A stretch of DNA of 64,000 nucleotides, taken from the NCBI GenBank assembly GCA_964538375.1, contig CAZIFQ010000001.1:248001-312000 (forward strand). The letters are read 5' to 3'. Under the pieces are notes generated by a model. That model was not told the origin of the DNA, ran no database searches, and saw nothing but the letters and a program-made list of their open reading frames with translations. Positions 26,901 to 35,283 of this stretch are shown here, piece by piece (the first letter of the stretch is position 1; the number at the start of each line of letters is the position of its first letter). A program made the translations under genes and the position numbers. Origin of the DNA: JAUUZQ01 sp964538375 (GTDB taxonomy: Bacteria > Bacteroidota > Bacteroidia > Bacteroidales > GCA-2748055).

Positions 26901-29483
26901 CCTTTTATCCCCCGGGGGAAGTTTGATGCCCACGTAAGTATTATATGGTGAACATGTTACAGATTGCTGGTCGATAGAAAAATCACCTGATTTTTCAAAA
27001 AGCCGTGTAGTAAAAATTGCTTTTAGCATTCCCGGCGCTTCCCCGGCAATATTGATGGGCTTGGTAAAGGAGGCATCACCATTTTCGTCTGTGTAACCAG
27101 AATAAAATGAAGTCGTATAGCCGGCAACTTTCTTTGCGGGATTGACAAAAAGATAATCTTCAAAACCCTTAAAAGAAGTATTCACCGATCGGAACAGAAC
27201 CTCAACTTCTGCCCTTAAGTTTTTAGCCGTCGCGCCGGTCAGCCATTTACCGTGCAATTTTCCCTGAATAGGTCCTTTCGCCGGAAAGATTGTATCGGTA
27301 TCGAAGGAAAGGTCAATTTTTAACCTGTTGGGTTTAATTGTTTCAACGCTCAAGACCTTTGAAAACTTAACTCCGCCAACAGATGCCTTTACGATATAAC
27401 TCCCCGTTGGGGCTTCTGGCGTGGTGCTGGTATGAAAAGTATAAAATCCGCTGTTATTAACAGGTGTTATTTTTTTCTGAACGACCTTTCCTTGTGGATC
27501 CTTCAGTTCAAATGATACCGGGTGTCCTTCTGGTAGCGGATTTGCCTGGTCATCTAAAATCATATTGATAAACAGTGAATCGCCCGGTCGCCATACACCC
27601 CGATCGCCATAAATAAATCCTTTGATACCTTTGTTAATCACGGTCCCTGAAACGTCAAACATACTGTATGACAAGGCCCCCCCATCTACCAGTCGCAGGT
27701 AACCTTTTTGTCCGGAATTTTCAGCAACAACCAGGAAGGGTTTGGTTGACAAAGTTAATTCAACCATACCGTTTCCATTGGTTGACCCCTCTCCTATTAA
27801 CTGGTGTTGGAAATTATACACCTTAACTCCGGCGCCCTGTTTTGGTCCGGCATTCATAAGATCTGTAACGGTTATTACCAATTGTTTTGCTGAACCGTAT
27901 TTGGCAATTATCCCAAGGTTGCTGGCCAGGATATTTCTACTCACTACCCGTCGTTTTCCGTAATACGCAGGCTTACAAGGGTTTTCGCGATCTTCCCATG
28001 CATAATCATCATAATAGTAATAATCCCAGGTGCTGTAATAGCTTTCGTATGAATCCCAGTACGACATTTCTTCTTCTTCCAGGCTATCATAATTTTCTTC
28101 TTCGTTTAGTTCATCGTTCACATTTTCTTCTTCGGCACATGGAAAAAGCGATTGACTTTGACGGAAATTCATTTCAACCCTGTAAATTGCTCCCGGTTCT
28201 GTCTTAATCAGCTTGGTAAGATTGAGTGAAAAAGTATTCCACTGTCCATAATTTATCGGCTTATCGGCAACCAGGTTAATGGTGGTTTTTAAGATTAATC
28301 TACCCGCTCTTTTCAGCTCATTATCGCCCGATAACTTGTTCACCTGGAGAAATTGAGAAATATTGTTTTCATAAATCTGGATAATCTTAACGTCAATGGC
28401 TTTGAGGTTCACAGACTTAAATGGGAGTAAAACCTTATCTGAAGTAGGTACTATTACTCCATTGCCCAGCAATTGAATAGCGGGTTTAATTTCTTCAAAC
28501 AGCGCATCAATACTTTCGCTGGTTTTCAGCCCTTTTCCGGCTGTATTTCTTATCCCCGGTTCAATGAAAATTTTCAGGCTGCCGTTTTGCCTTACAACAG
28601 GATAAGCTTTTACTGTGTTTCCTTCGATGATGTACTTCATATCCGTGTCGTTGCTCAGGCGAATGAGTCCATCTAGAGATTGGTTTTTCCTGATCGGATC
28701 TGAGAAGCTTAATACGATATGCTGTTCGGGATACTGCACAACTTTATGTCCAATCACTTTGAAATTGCCAAGAGAGGGAATCTGAAATTCCTCAACTCCA
28801 GACTGATCAGACGATATGGCTGCCCCGTCATATTTTATTTCAACTGTGCCGGCTTCGTTTTTCCTGAGCACACTGTCTATTGTGAAGGAGTGTTCTGTTC
28901 CGCCGTCAAGGTGATTCCATGAAATACTTAATTTGTTCTTATCCTGAATCGCGGAAAGAATGGTTTCTACGGCTTCCTGGTCTGCCACATCGGCACAGGT
29001 CAGGGTCCCGGTAAGGTAATTCATTTCCGGTTTGTAATCGTTGTATGGTCTGAAGCCCGTAATCTCCAGCAACAGGTGTTGATCAATGGTGTAAAATGAA
29101 AATGAAAACGATTTATTCCCCGGGGCATCTGGAAATAGCTTAGTGAGCTTCAGTTCCGCTTCATAGGAAGTGCCCGGATCAAAACGATTCTCTGGTCTAA
29201 ACTCAATTGTCTGTTGATCAACATAATAAGCGGTCCCCTCAACAGCAGGGGACAGTATGAGTGTTTTTTCTTCGACAGCAGAATTTGGAACAACAGAATC
29301 TGCAAAATTCTCTGTAAACCTCACCTTCACAGATGATTCTCCGGAGATAACACCGCTGGTAAAGGCCGATACCAATGGGTTATATTCTGGGACTACTATG
29401 TCGCTCCCCATCTTGGCGCGGTTGCAAGAGCCAAAAAGAACAAGGAGAAAAACCGGGACGAGGATGAGTGGAAGTCGTTTCAT
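23919..29483 (-). CDS. Bacterial alpha-2-macroglobulin, thioester-containing lipoprotein
   Basis: An 1854-residue protease trap on the periplasmic side of a membrane. The lipobox LFGSC places the lipid on Cys20. A row of macroglobulin (MG) beta domains and the bait region precede the thioester domain, where PHGCIEQTTS holds the CxEQ motif: Cys1400 and Gln1403 form the internal thioester. The alpha-helical thioester domain (about 1370-1640) and receptor-like MG domains follow. Between about residues 448 and 503 there is a very unusual acidic and tyrosine-rich tract (runs such as YDSLEEEEMSYWDSY and DYYYYDDYAWED) bounded by two cysteines. It is the first gene of a two-gene unit with pbpC. Confidence 0.95.
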   Translation of the reverse strand: MKRLPLILVPVFLLVLFGSCNRAKMGSDIVVPEYNPLVSAFTSGVISGESSVKVRFTENFADSVVPNSAVEEKTLILSPAVEGTAYYVDQQTIEFRPENRFDPGTSYEAELKLTKLFPDAPGNKSFSFSFYTIDQHLLLEITGFRPYNDYKPEMNYLTGTLTCADVADQEAVETILSAIQDKNKLSISWNHLDGGTEHSFTIDSVLRKNEAGTVEIKYDGAAISSDQSGVEEFQIPSLGNFKVIGHKVVQYPEQHIVLSFSDPIRKNQSLDGLIRLSNDTDMKYIIEGNTVKAYPVVRQNGSLKIFIEPGIRNTAGKGLKTSESIDALFEEIKPAIQLLGNGVIVPTSDKVLLPFKSVNLKAIDVKIIQIYENNISQFLQVNKLSGDNELKRAGRLILKTTINLVADKPINYGQWNTFSLNLTKLIKTEPGAIYRVEMNFRQSQSLFPCAEEENVNDELNEEENYDSLEEEEMSYWDSYESYYSTWDYYYYDDYAWEDRENPCKPAYYGKRRVVSRNILASNLGIIAKYGSAKQLVITVTDLMNAGPKQGAGVKVYNFQHQLIGEGSTNGNGMVELTLSTKPFLVVAENSGQKGYLRLVDGGALSYSMFDVSGTVINKGIKGFIYGDRGVWRPGDSLFINMILDDQANPLPEGHPVSFELKDPQGKVVQKKITPVNNSGFYTFHTSTTPEAPTGSYIVKASVGGVKFSKVLSVETIKPNRLKIDLSFDTDTIFPAKGPIQGKLHGKWLTGATAKNLRAEVEVLFRSVNTSFKGFEDYLFVNPAKKVAGYTTSFYSGYTDENGDASFTKPINIAGEAPGMLKAIFTTRLFEKSGDFSIDQQSVTCSPYNTYVGIKLPPGDKRGMLLTDTTHTVNVVTLSESGVPETKLGLSVKVFKLNWQWWWDASSESVASYMGRNYQSPVYSTTMSTKNGKGSFDFRIDYPEWGRYLVTVTDRGGHSAAKIVYIDWPGWAGRSRKGDSDAASVLSFSADKTVYTVGANAVITIPSSMEGKILISLENGSGVLKQEWLDASGSETKYNLKITAEMTPNIYVYASLIQPYENTENDLPVRMFGVIPIRVEDPETRLYPEISMPDELSPKSKVKIEISEKYNKEMTYTIAIVDEGLLDLTRFKTPDPWSRFFAREALGVKTWDMFEHVLGAFGGRIDGVYSIGGGMDEESGEGAKDVNRFPPMVKFMGPFMLKGKSNVHTITMPNYIGSVRTMVVAGNKGAYGMIDKTTPVKQPLMLLATLPRVLGPGEEVALPVNVFVMDEKIRKVDLKLSTNDMLIAGEREKTLRFDGTGDEIVDFMLTTPEKTGVGKVKIIATSGKHTAEYEIELNIRSSNPPVTNYISTAVEAADSYTHTFDYIGMAGTNEVMLEVSNIPPIDFGRRLKYLLKYPHGCIEQTTSAAFPQLFLGDVVELDEAVKQVTDKNIKAALTRLSSFQLSSGGFSYWPGSIKASDWGSSYAGHFMIEAKNKGYDVSKSLLQNWQRYQKKTARRWNISGSTHEYEIRQEQILQAYRLFTLALYGEPEMGAMNRLRERTDLVSEAKWRLAAAYALAGQKTTAVDLVTNISTEVSNYYDSQYSYGSRTRDQAMILEAMVLMDMKNDGITLLESIASDLSARRWMSTQTTAYSLIAVAKFTGGKTSDDKLSFRYSFNDGEMMNAETGLPLSQLIFDAGEDLSGTINIENRTEGILFARIINTGLPLPGKEEVMRKNLNISVEYQSLEGKIISVGEIEQGTDFKAIYKVFNPGSMGYFNNVALTTIFPSGWEIHNDRLFTTSTEYQAFEYRDIRDDRVMTYFSLGSNQTKTFTVRLNAAYRGKYYLPSVKAEEMYKYDVQCVLPGQWIEVKGKE

Positions 29484-29722
29484 TGAAATGGTAGATTTAT
29501 GTGGACACTAAAGGTATGAAAGGATGGGGAGATATTCAAGGGGAGCTTTAAGTGGGCTCAAGAGGCTGAATTTTATTTATAATATATTGACTCGGCTCCG
29601 CTTGGTGACCACCCGTCTTCAGAATTTACTAAAGGACTACGTTCAAACAATTAAATATGTATTTTCCTATGTTATTTCGTGTTTTTAAATAATTTTACCA
29701 AGCATAAAGAAATCCCTTAAAC

Positions 29723-30679
29723 ATGGAAAACAATCCTTCTTTTTTTAAAAAATGGTGGATTTGTATCCGGCCATTTGCCCTGCCGGCTTCAACAATGCCG
29801 GTCATCTTCGGAACTGTACTGGCTGTGACGTATGGAAATTATGCTTTTAAGCCAGGCTTATTTGTTCTGGCTTTATTAGCCATGGTAATTTTGCATTCAG
29901 GGGCCAATATTTTGAGCGATGTATTTGACTTTAAAAAAGGATTGGACAAAGAGCCAAATCCGGTTAGTGGTGGCGTGGTTAGGGGTATAATAACTCAAAA
30001 AGAGGCCTTACGGGCCTCAGCTATCCTCATTATTACCGGTGTTTCCCTGGGTTTATTGTTAACATACCTGGTTGGAATCTGGCTATTGCTTATCGGTATC
30101 GGGGGGGTGTTGATGGGAATTTTTTACACAACAGAAACACGTTTGTCTTTAAAATATCATGGTTTAGGAGATCTGGCTGTATTTCTTAATTTCGGAATTC
30201 TCGGTGCCTTAGGAAGTTGGTATGTCCAGGCGGGCGAATTATCCTGGATTCCTGTAATCTGGACTATTCCCATGGCCACGCTAGTAATTGCTATTCTGCA
30301 TGCAAATAATTGGAGAGATATCTCCTCAGATACAGAAGGAAAAATAAGAACGATGGCTTCAATTTTAGGAGATAAGGGGTCGCAGGCATATTATGGCTTC
30401 CTGATTTTCGGCCCCTTTGTACTAATTTTACTTTTTATCTTTTTACCCCTGCTGCTTTTTAAGAGCATTCCCGCCATGCCTCTTACTTTTCTTTTAACCT
30501 TGCTTGCGTTGCCGCTTGCCATTAAATTATGGCGGCTTGCGAAGAAAAGAAAAACTTCAAAGAATCCGATGGATTTTATTGTGCTGGATGGCAAAACTGC
30601 ACAGTTTAATCTTCAATTTGGGGCCCTTTGTACTTTAGCCATGCTAGCAAACCTTCTGATTACTCATCTTACAGTATAG
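29723..30679 (+). CDS. UbiA-family prenyltransferase, MenA-like (1,4-dihydroxy-2-naphthoate polyprenyltransferase)
   Basis: A 318-residue integral membrane enzyme with about eight hydrophobic helices. The first prenyl-diphosphate/Mg2+ motif is at residues 62-75 (NILSDVFDFKKGLD) and the second is NNWRDISSDTEGKIRT. Both aspartate-rich loops are intact. The early RPFALPASTMPVIFGT is like the RPRTLPAA start of MenA proteins, so menaquinone synthesis is the likeliest pathway; another UbiA member cannot be excluded because no men genes are adjacent. The next gene begins 2 bp after its stop codon. Confidence 0.82.
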   Translation: MENNPSFFKKWWICIRPFALPASTMPVIFGTVLAVTYGNYAFKPGLFVLALLAMVILHSGANILSDVFDFKKGLDKEPNPVSGGVVRGIITQKEALRASAILIITGVSLGLLLTYLVGIWLLLIGIGGVLMGIFYTTETRLSLKYHGLGDLAVFLNFGILGALGSWYVQAGELSWIPVIWTIPMATLVIAILHANNWRDISSDTEGKIRTMASILGDKGSQAYYGFLIFGPFVLILLFIFLPLLLFKSIPAMPLTFLLTLLALPLAIKLWRLAKKRKTSKNPMDFIVLDGKTAQFNLQFGALCTLAMLANLLITHLTV

Positions 30680-30681
30680 CA

Positions 30682-31329
30682 ATGACAATGACAAAGAAAA
30701 GTGGTGCCTTGATTCTAATTATTCTTTTTGCACTGTCCTCTTTCTCTGTCATGTTTGTCATGCAGGAAATAGGAAAATTTGATTTTTGGTGGTGGATGAG
30801 CGCTAACCTGGTCATGATAATCGGTATTTCTGCGCTAATATTTAGAAAATATTTACCCTCTGCATTAGCAGATTTCAGTAGTAATTTTCCAAAGAAATTG
30901 ATGTGGGGTCTACTGTCTGCTGTCTTTCTTTACCTTGTCTTTTTTGCTGGTAATTTCTTTTCCAATATACTATTCTCTACTGCAGATATTGAAATTTCGG
31001 GCATTTATGATTTCAAGGGAGATGCCAGCAAGTTGCGCATTTTTGCTCTATTGCTCCTGGTCATCGGCCCCGGGGAAGAGTTATTCTGGCGTGGATTTTT
31101 ACAGCACCAGCTTATGAGGCGTTTTAAGCCCGTGTATGGCTTTATCATAGCGACACTATTATATACCCTTGTACATGTGCTTACAGGCAATTTTATGCTG
31201 GTTATGGCGGCAATGGTTGCCGGCCTTTTTTGGGGATGGATGTACTACAGGTTCAAATCCATCGCTGTAAATATAATTTCACATGTAGTTTGGGATATAA
31301 CGATTTTTTTGATTTTGCCGATAAGTTAG
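30682..31329 (+). CDS. CPBP-family intramembrane metalloprotease (Rce1-like)
   Basis: About 215 residues, with start chosen at 30682 (MTMTKKSGALILIILFALSS), just after the upstream stop; the in-frame ATG at 30628 lies inside the prenyltransferase gene. There are some six to seven membrane helices. The conserved motifs are GPGEELFWRGF (EExxxR), TLVHVLTGN (His) and the last helix HVVWDITIF (H-x3-D), the catalytic set of CPBP/Abi proteases. In other bacteria these proteins process membrane proteins or give immunity to bacteriocins; the substrate here is unknown. It is probably co-translated with the prenyltransferase. Confidence 0.85.
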   Translation: MTMTKKSGALILIILFALSSFSVMFVMQEIGKFDFWWWMSANLVMIIGISALIFRKYLPSALADFSSNFPKKLMWGLLSAVFLYLVFFAGNFFSNILFSTADIEISGIYDFKGDASKLRIFALLLLVIGPGEELFWRGFLQHQLMRRFKPVYGFIIATLLYTLVHVLTGNFMLVMAAMVAGLFWGWMYYRFKSIAVNIISHVVWDITIFLILPIS

Positions 31330-31375
31330 GGGGGGGATAGAGAGAAGCCCTGCGGGCGTGAGAAGAGTGCGGTGA

Positions 31376-31744
31376 TTAGGAGATTTTGGAGAGTAGTTTT
31401 TTGATGCTTTTTTCGATGGTTTTATACGCTACGATTTGCTTTGATTGAAACAAAAAAAGTAGTTCTACCTGCTTGTTTTGTGATTCCAGGGAAATGTAGA
31501 GATCGTTTTTCATTTGACGATATGCTTCCCGGGTTCTTCTCTTAATAAGGTTTCTGTCCACCGCGTTTCTTATTTGTTTCTTTGGCACGGCCACAGTCAT
31601 CAGGGCAGGAAACTCAGAATTCTCAGTTTCCTGATATAATAAAATAAAAGGATAGGCCTTGTGAACTGAGCCCTCCTTAAAGAGCTTTTCAATGGATTTC
31701 CTGCTCTTTAATTTTTCTGTTTTATGGAATGAATTTTTTTTCAT
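31376..31744 (-). CDS. rnpA: Ribonuclease P protein component
   Basis: A small basic protein of 122 residues that assists the RNase P RNA in cutting tRNA 5' leaders. The RNR signature is NAVDRNLIKRRTREAYR, and the N-terminal KLKSRKSIEKLF is typical. The usual partner rpmH is not adjacent. Directly before the ATG is a stem-loop and T run that look like an intrinsic terminator (31745-31769), so expression would depend on read-through or on a promoter I cannot see. Confidence 0.92.
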   Translation of the reverse strand: MKKNSFHKTEKLKSRKSIEKLFKEGSVHKAYPFILLYQETENSEFPALMTVAVPKKQIRNAVDRNLIKRRTREAYRQMKNDLYISLESQNKQVELLFLFQSKQIVAYKTIEKSIKKLLSKIS

Positions 31745-31769
31745 AAAAAAAGGGGGACATTATCCCCCT
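31745..31769 (-). terminator. Terminator-like hairpin directly in front of rnpA
   Basis: On the minus strand a 7-bp stem (AGGGGGA / TCCCCCT) with a 5-nt loop is followed by TTTTTT and then the rnpA ATG. It meets the usual criteria for a rho-independent terminator of the upstream hemD transcript. Confidence 0.7.
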
Positions 31770-31830
31770 CAATTATACTCGAACGAGAGGATCCCGTGAG
31801 CTCGTCGTCCTTGGTTCTTTATTATTTTTT

Positions 31831-32592
31831 TTAACTCTTTCCGTTTATTTTATTGTGTTCCTCGATATAGTTCTCAATAGCCATCGTCATTGAAGGCGCT
31901 TTAACGTCGGGGGCCTTAATGTCCAGCCTCAGTCCGGCTTCTGCAACTGCCTGTGCTGTTTTTGATCCAAAGCCGGCTATTTTCGTGTTATTCTGTTTAA
32001 AATCAGGAAAATTCTGTAGTAAGGATTTTATTCCGGATGGGCTAAAGAACACCAGGATATCATAATTTACATCTGCAAGATCAGACAGGTCGCTACATTC
32101 TGTTTTGTACAAAGTGGTTTTTGTATACTTGTACTTGTGCCTGTTCAAAAGTTCTGGAATTTCCTCGTTTGCAGCGGCTGACAGGGGTAGTAAGAACTGC
32201 TCCTCTTTGTGCCTCACCATAACATCCATTAAATCATCCAGTTTTCCGTTTGCATAGAAAATTTTTCTCTTCCGGTACACAATATATTTCTGCAGATAAT
32301 AAGCTGTTGATTCAGAAATACAGAAGTATTTCATCGTGTCTGGAATGCTTACCCTGGTTTCTTCAGAAATCCGGAAAAAATGATCAATTGCTGTTTTGCT
32401 GGTAAATATAACAGCCGTGTGTTTTGAAATATCTACTTTTTCGTTTCTAAACTCCCGTTTTGAAATGCCTTCAATATGTATAAAAGGCCTGAAGTCAATC
32501 TTCAAATTGTGTCTATCAGCTAAATCAAAATAGGGGGACTTCTCGTTTTCAGGTTCGGGTTGTGAAACCAATATCTTCTTTATTCTACTCAT
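31831..32592 (-). CDS. hemD: Uroporphyrinogen-III synthase
   Basis: A 253-residue protein of the HemD fold, two alpha/beta lobes, which closes and inverts hydroxymethylbilane to uroporphyrinogen III in heme synthesis. Supporting patterns are HTAVIFTSKTAIDHFF in the first lobe and DILVFFSPSGIKSLLQNF with KIAGFGSKTAQAVAEAGL in the second. HemD is poorly conserved, so the call also rests on its neighbour: DUF4271 next to hemD is a common Bacteroidota pair. It is the second gene of that unit, 28 bp after DUF4271. Confidence 0.88.
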   Translation of the reverse strand: MSRIKKILVSQPEPENEKSPYFDLADRHNLKIDFRPFIHIEGISKREFRNEKVDISKHTAVIFTSKTAIDHFFRISEETRVSIPDTMKYFCISESTAYYLQKYIVYRKRKIFYANGKLDDLMDVMVRHKEEQFLLPLSAAANEEIPELLNRHKYKYTKTTLYKTECSDLSDLADVNYDILVFFSPSGIKSLLQNFPDFKQNNTKIAGFGSKTAQAVAEAGLRLDIKAPDVKAPSMTMAIENYIEEHNKINGKS

Positions 32593-32620
32593 AGTCTTCT
32601 TTCAGGTTAAGAAATAAACT

Positions 32621-33427
32621 TTATACAACTGAGCTAATCCATTTGTATATCAACAATATTGGAACTATTTCAAGGGCACAAAGGTATAAAAACAAATAGA
32701 AACTAAAAACATGTTTCTTTAAAGAAAAAATAATACCCTTAAAGATTTTCATTACAAGCATTGCTCCAAAAAGTGAAATACTTACCCAAAAACACACGTC
32801 ATTAATGGTCTCCCTTGTATAAGTAAGAAGAAAAATAAGGGGAATCAGGAGTAGTCCAAATAGCTTATTTACTGCAAAATTATGATAAAGGTATTCACGA
32901 AAAAGAGCATATTTATTAAAAATATGGGCCGCCAGATTGGCGAAAATGATTCTTAAATAGAAGATCACTACCAAAAAGGCAATATTACACAAGAAAAGTA
33001 CAAAGCCAAATAATCTAAATGGAAATATAGAAAATCGCATTTCCATTAACAACATAAAAAAAGCAAGAGAGACAAAATACACCGCGTATAGAATATTGTC
33101 TTTTCGCCTCTGTATCTGACTGTTGTCATTAAACATGCCGACTGTAACCGAATATCTGGCCGCGGCTTGAAATGTCCCTTTTAATAATTTTCCAAAGAAT
33201 AATTGGGATGCTGCAATAGACACAATTAAAGAGAATATGACGATAAAAAACCAAATGGGCTGATTCGCTAAAAGGTGTGGGTTTGCCTGCTGAGACACTT
33301 CGGTGGCCTGGTAAGGTATGCTTCCGGACAGAAATGGTTGAATAGTCCCTATTAAAGAATCATTCCATACGCTATCCATTCTGATAGAATCTGAAAAAAT
33401 AGTATCCCTAACCTGCGTGTACCCCAT
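32621..33427 (-). CDS. DUF4271-family integral membrane protein
   Basis: A 268-residue protein with an N-terminal soluble stretch (about 1-50) and seven or so hydrophobic segments between about 55 and 265. I recognise the family (DUF4271, restricted to Bacteroidota) from the membrane layout, the central RETINDVCFW segment and the position upstream of hemD. The function is unknown; genetic linkage hints at a role tied to heme synthesis or the envelope. A TATCTTTG -7 box lies 20 nt upstream of its start. Confidence 0.78.
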   Translation of the reverse strand: MGYTQVRDTIFSDSIRMDSVWNDSLIGTIQPFLSGSIPYQATEVSQQANPHLLANQPIWFFIVIFSLIVSIAASQLFFGKLLKGTFQAAARYSVTVGMFNDNSQIQRRKDNILYAVYFVSLAFFMLLMEMRFSIFPFRLFGFVLFLCNIAFLVVIFYLRIIFANLAAHIFNKYALFREYLYHNFAVNKLFGLLLIPLIFLLTYTRETINDVCFWVSISLFGAMLVMKIFKGIIFSLKKHVFSFYLFLYLCALEIVPILLIYKWISSVV

Positions 33428-33446
33428 AATATTGCGAATTCAGGGG

Positions 33447-33454
33447 CAAAGATA
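33447..33454 (-). promoter_or_regulatory. Bacteroidota -7 box TATCTTTG for the DUF4271-hemD unit
   Basis: Minus-strand match to TAnnTTTG, 19 nt before the DUF4271 ATG. No clear -33 element is seen. Confidence 0.45.
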
Positions 33455-33509
33455 ATAAACTCTAAAGCTTAAAAAATGTTAATTAAATACCCGCTTGTTG
33501 CTCAGTGGG

Positions 33510-33539
33510 TTGAACGCACCGGATTTTGAGATATATTTG
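33510..33539 (+). promoter_or_regulatory. Bacteroidota promoter (-33 TTG, 19-nt spacer, -7 TATATTTG) for the S41 protease
   Basis: TTG at 33510-33512 and TATATTTG at 33532-33539 are 19 nt apart, matching the two-part promoter recognised by the primary sigma factor of this phylum. Transcription would begin near 33546. This rules out the in-frame ATG at 33526 as start and supports 33604 or 33619. Confidence 0.65.
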
Positions 33540-33618
33540 TGCTTTCGGGCATGGTCTTTGCGGAATAAAATTATGTTGCTGTAAGCTGTCGGCATTGAGA
33601 AAAATGAAAATTGTTATT

Positions 33619-35283
33619 ATGAAGAAAAGAATAATTATTACCGGTTTGGTGATTGTGTTTCTGGGGCTTGGCTTTACCACGATCAAGACAAAGGATCTGG
33701 ATATCGTTAAAAACCTTGATATATACTGCACTCTTTTTAGAGAGTTAAATATGTTTTATGTTGATGAAACTAACCCGGAAAAACTGGTGAATACCAGTAT
33801 AAATTCGATGTTGAAATCTCTTGACCCTTATACAACATATATTCCTGAAAGTGAGATGGATGATTTCAATTTTCAAACCACCGGGGAATATGGTGGAATT
33901 GGATCCCTGATAAGAAAATCAGGAGACCACACCATTATTGCTGAGCCCTATGACGGCTTTCCGGCAGCCAGGGCGGGTTTACGTCCCGGAGATATTTTGT
34001 TGGAGATTGACGGAGAAAATGCTGAAGGATTAAGCATTACTGCCATTAGTGAAAAACTTAAGGGCAAGCCGGGAACGAAGATTAAAATCAAAATTAAGCG
34101 TGAGGAAGAAATCATTTCTCATGTTTTTGAAAGAGAGCAAATAACTGTAAAAAATGTTCCATATTTTGGCATGCTGGATGATCATACCGGATATATTCGC
34201 TTAAGTAATTTCACAACTAATGCAGCGGCCGAAGTGCGTGCTACATATAAAAATCTTGATGCTAACAATGAGTTAAATTCTCTTGTCCTGGATCTGCGTA
34301 GCAACCCCGGGGGCTTACTAATAGAGGCCGTTCGTACGTGTAATCTTTTCATCGATAAAGGCGAGCTTATTGTAAGCACAAAGGGGAAAGTTATCCAGTG
34401 GGACAGCGAATACAAAACCAGTCGCGAACCAATTGATACTGAAATTCCAATTGCTGTGCTGGTAAACCGATCCTCTGCCTCTGCAGCTGAAATTGTTGCC
34501 GGAGCAATGCAAGATCTTGACCGGGGCGTTGTGATTGGACAGAGAACCTTTGGAAAAGGGCTGGTCCAGGCAACCAGGCCCTTGAAGTATAACGCCCAGC
34601 TTAAGGTAACAACAGCGAAATATTACATCCCCTCAGGAAGATGTATTCAAATGCTGGATTATGCACATAGAAATGATGACGGAAGCGTTGGTTCCATCCC
34701 GGATTCTTTAATTAGCGAATATGCAACAAAAAACGGCAGGCCTGTATTTGATGGCGGAGGTGTTCAGCCGGATATTAAAGTTGAATCAGAATTTCTCAGT
34801 GAAATTGCTGTGAGGTTATATACCGAAAGTGTTTTCTTTGATTATGCTACAAAATACCGAAATCAGCATGATGCGATTGACTCTCCCACAGAATTTATCC
34901 TAGATGATGCGGAGTATGAAAATTTCAAAAGTTTTATCCTGACCAAAGATTTTAAATATAAAACAGTCAGTGAAGTTGCCTTCAATAAATTGATTGAGAC
35001 CGCTAAGAAAGAAAAATATTACAAGCAATCTGAAGAGGAATTTCTTGCCCTGGAAGAGAAATTAGCGCACAGCAATCTTAAAGACCTGGAAACGTACAGA
35101 CCTGAAATACAGCGTTTTCTTGAAGAAGAGATTGTGGGTAGATATTATTTTCAGGCGGGCAGGATACAAGCACAAATAGATGAAGATGAATCGATAAACG
35201 AAGCCATTCAACTTATGGGAAATCCTGTACAGGTTCAAAATATTCTCAACGGAACAGAAGGTGCCCTGGCTATAAAGAAATAG
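33619..35283 (+). CDS. S41-family C-terminal processing peptidase (CtpA/Tsp-like)
   Basis: A 554-residue secreted or membrane-tethered protease. From the start at 33619, MKKRIIITGLVIVFLGLGF is a signal/anchor; an ATG at 33604 would add five residues. Order: an N-terminal helical part, a PDZ domain (about 85-170, with YGGIGSLI and GDILLEIDGE) that binds substrate C-termini, then the S41 catalytic core with LDLRSNPGGLL, the Ser of SSASAAE (285-291) and Lys313 of FGKGLVQ as the Ser/Lys dyad. About 200 residues follow the core, ending in a helical tail. Likely role: trimming or degrading periplasmic proteins. It is convergent with polA, with stop codons adjacent. Confidence 0.92.
   Translation: MKKRIIITGLVIVFLGLGFTTIKTKDLDIVKNLDIYCTLFRELNMFYVDETNPEKLVNTSINSMLKSLDPYTTYIPESEMDDFNFQTTGEYGGIGSLIRKSGDHTIIAEPYDGFPAARAGLRPGDILLEIDGENAEGLSITAISEKLKGKPGTKIKIKIKREEEIISHVFEREQITVKNVPYFGMLDDHTGYIRLSNFTTNAAAEVRATYKNLDANNELNSLVLDLRSNPGGLLIEAVRTCNLFIDKGELIVSTKGKVIQWDSEYKTSREPIDTEIPIAVLVNRSSASAAEIVAGAMQDLDRGVVIGQRTFGKGLVQATRPLKYNAQLKVTTAKYYIPSGRCIQMLDYAHRNDDGSVGSIPDSLISEYATKNGRPVFDGGGVQPDIKVESEFLSEIAVRLYTESVFFDYATKYRNQHDAIDSPTEFILDDAEYENFKSFILTKDFKYKTVSEVAFNKLIETAKKEKYYKQSEEEFLALEEKLAHSNLKDLETYRPEIQRFLEEEIVGRYYFQAGRIQAQIDEDESINEAIQLMGNPVQVQNILNGTEGALAIKK

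Noticed and set aside
29580..29640. Possible tRNA-like segment (GACTCGGCTCCGCTTGG)
   Set aside because: I could not fold acceptor, D, anticodon and T arms with conserved bases.
31770..31815. Possible structured RNA or tRNA remnant upstream of rnpA (CGAACGAG with CTCGTCG)
   Set aside because: Only a bulged stem of five to seven pairs can be drawn; no known RNA family pattern is seen.
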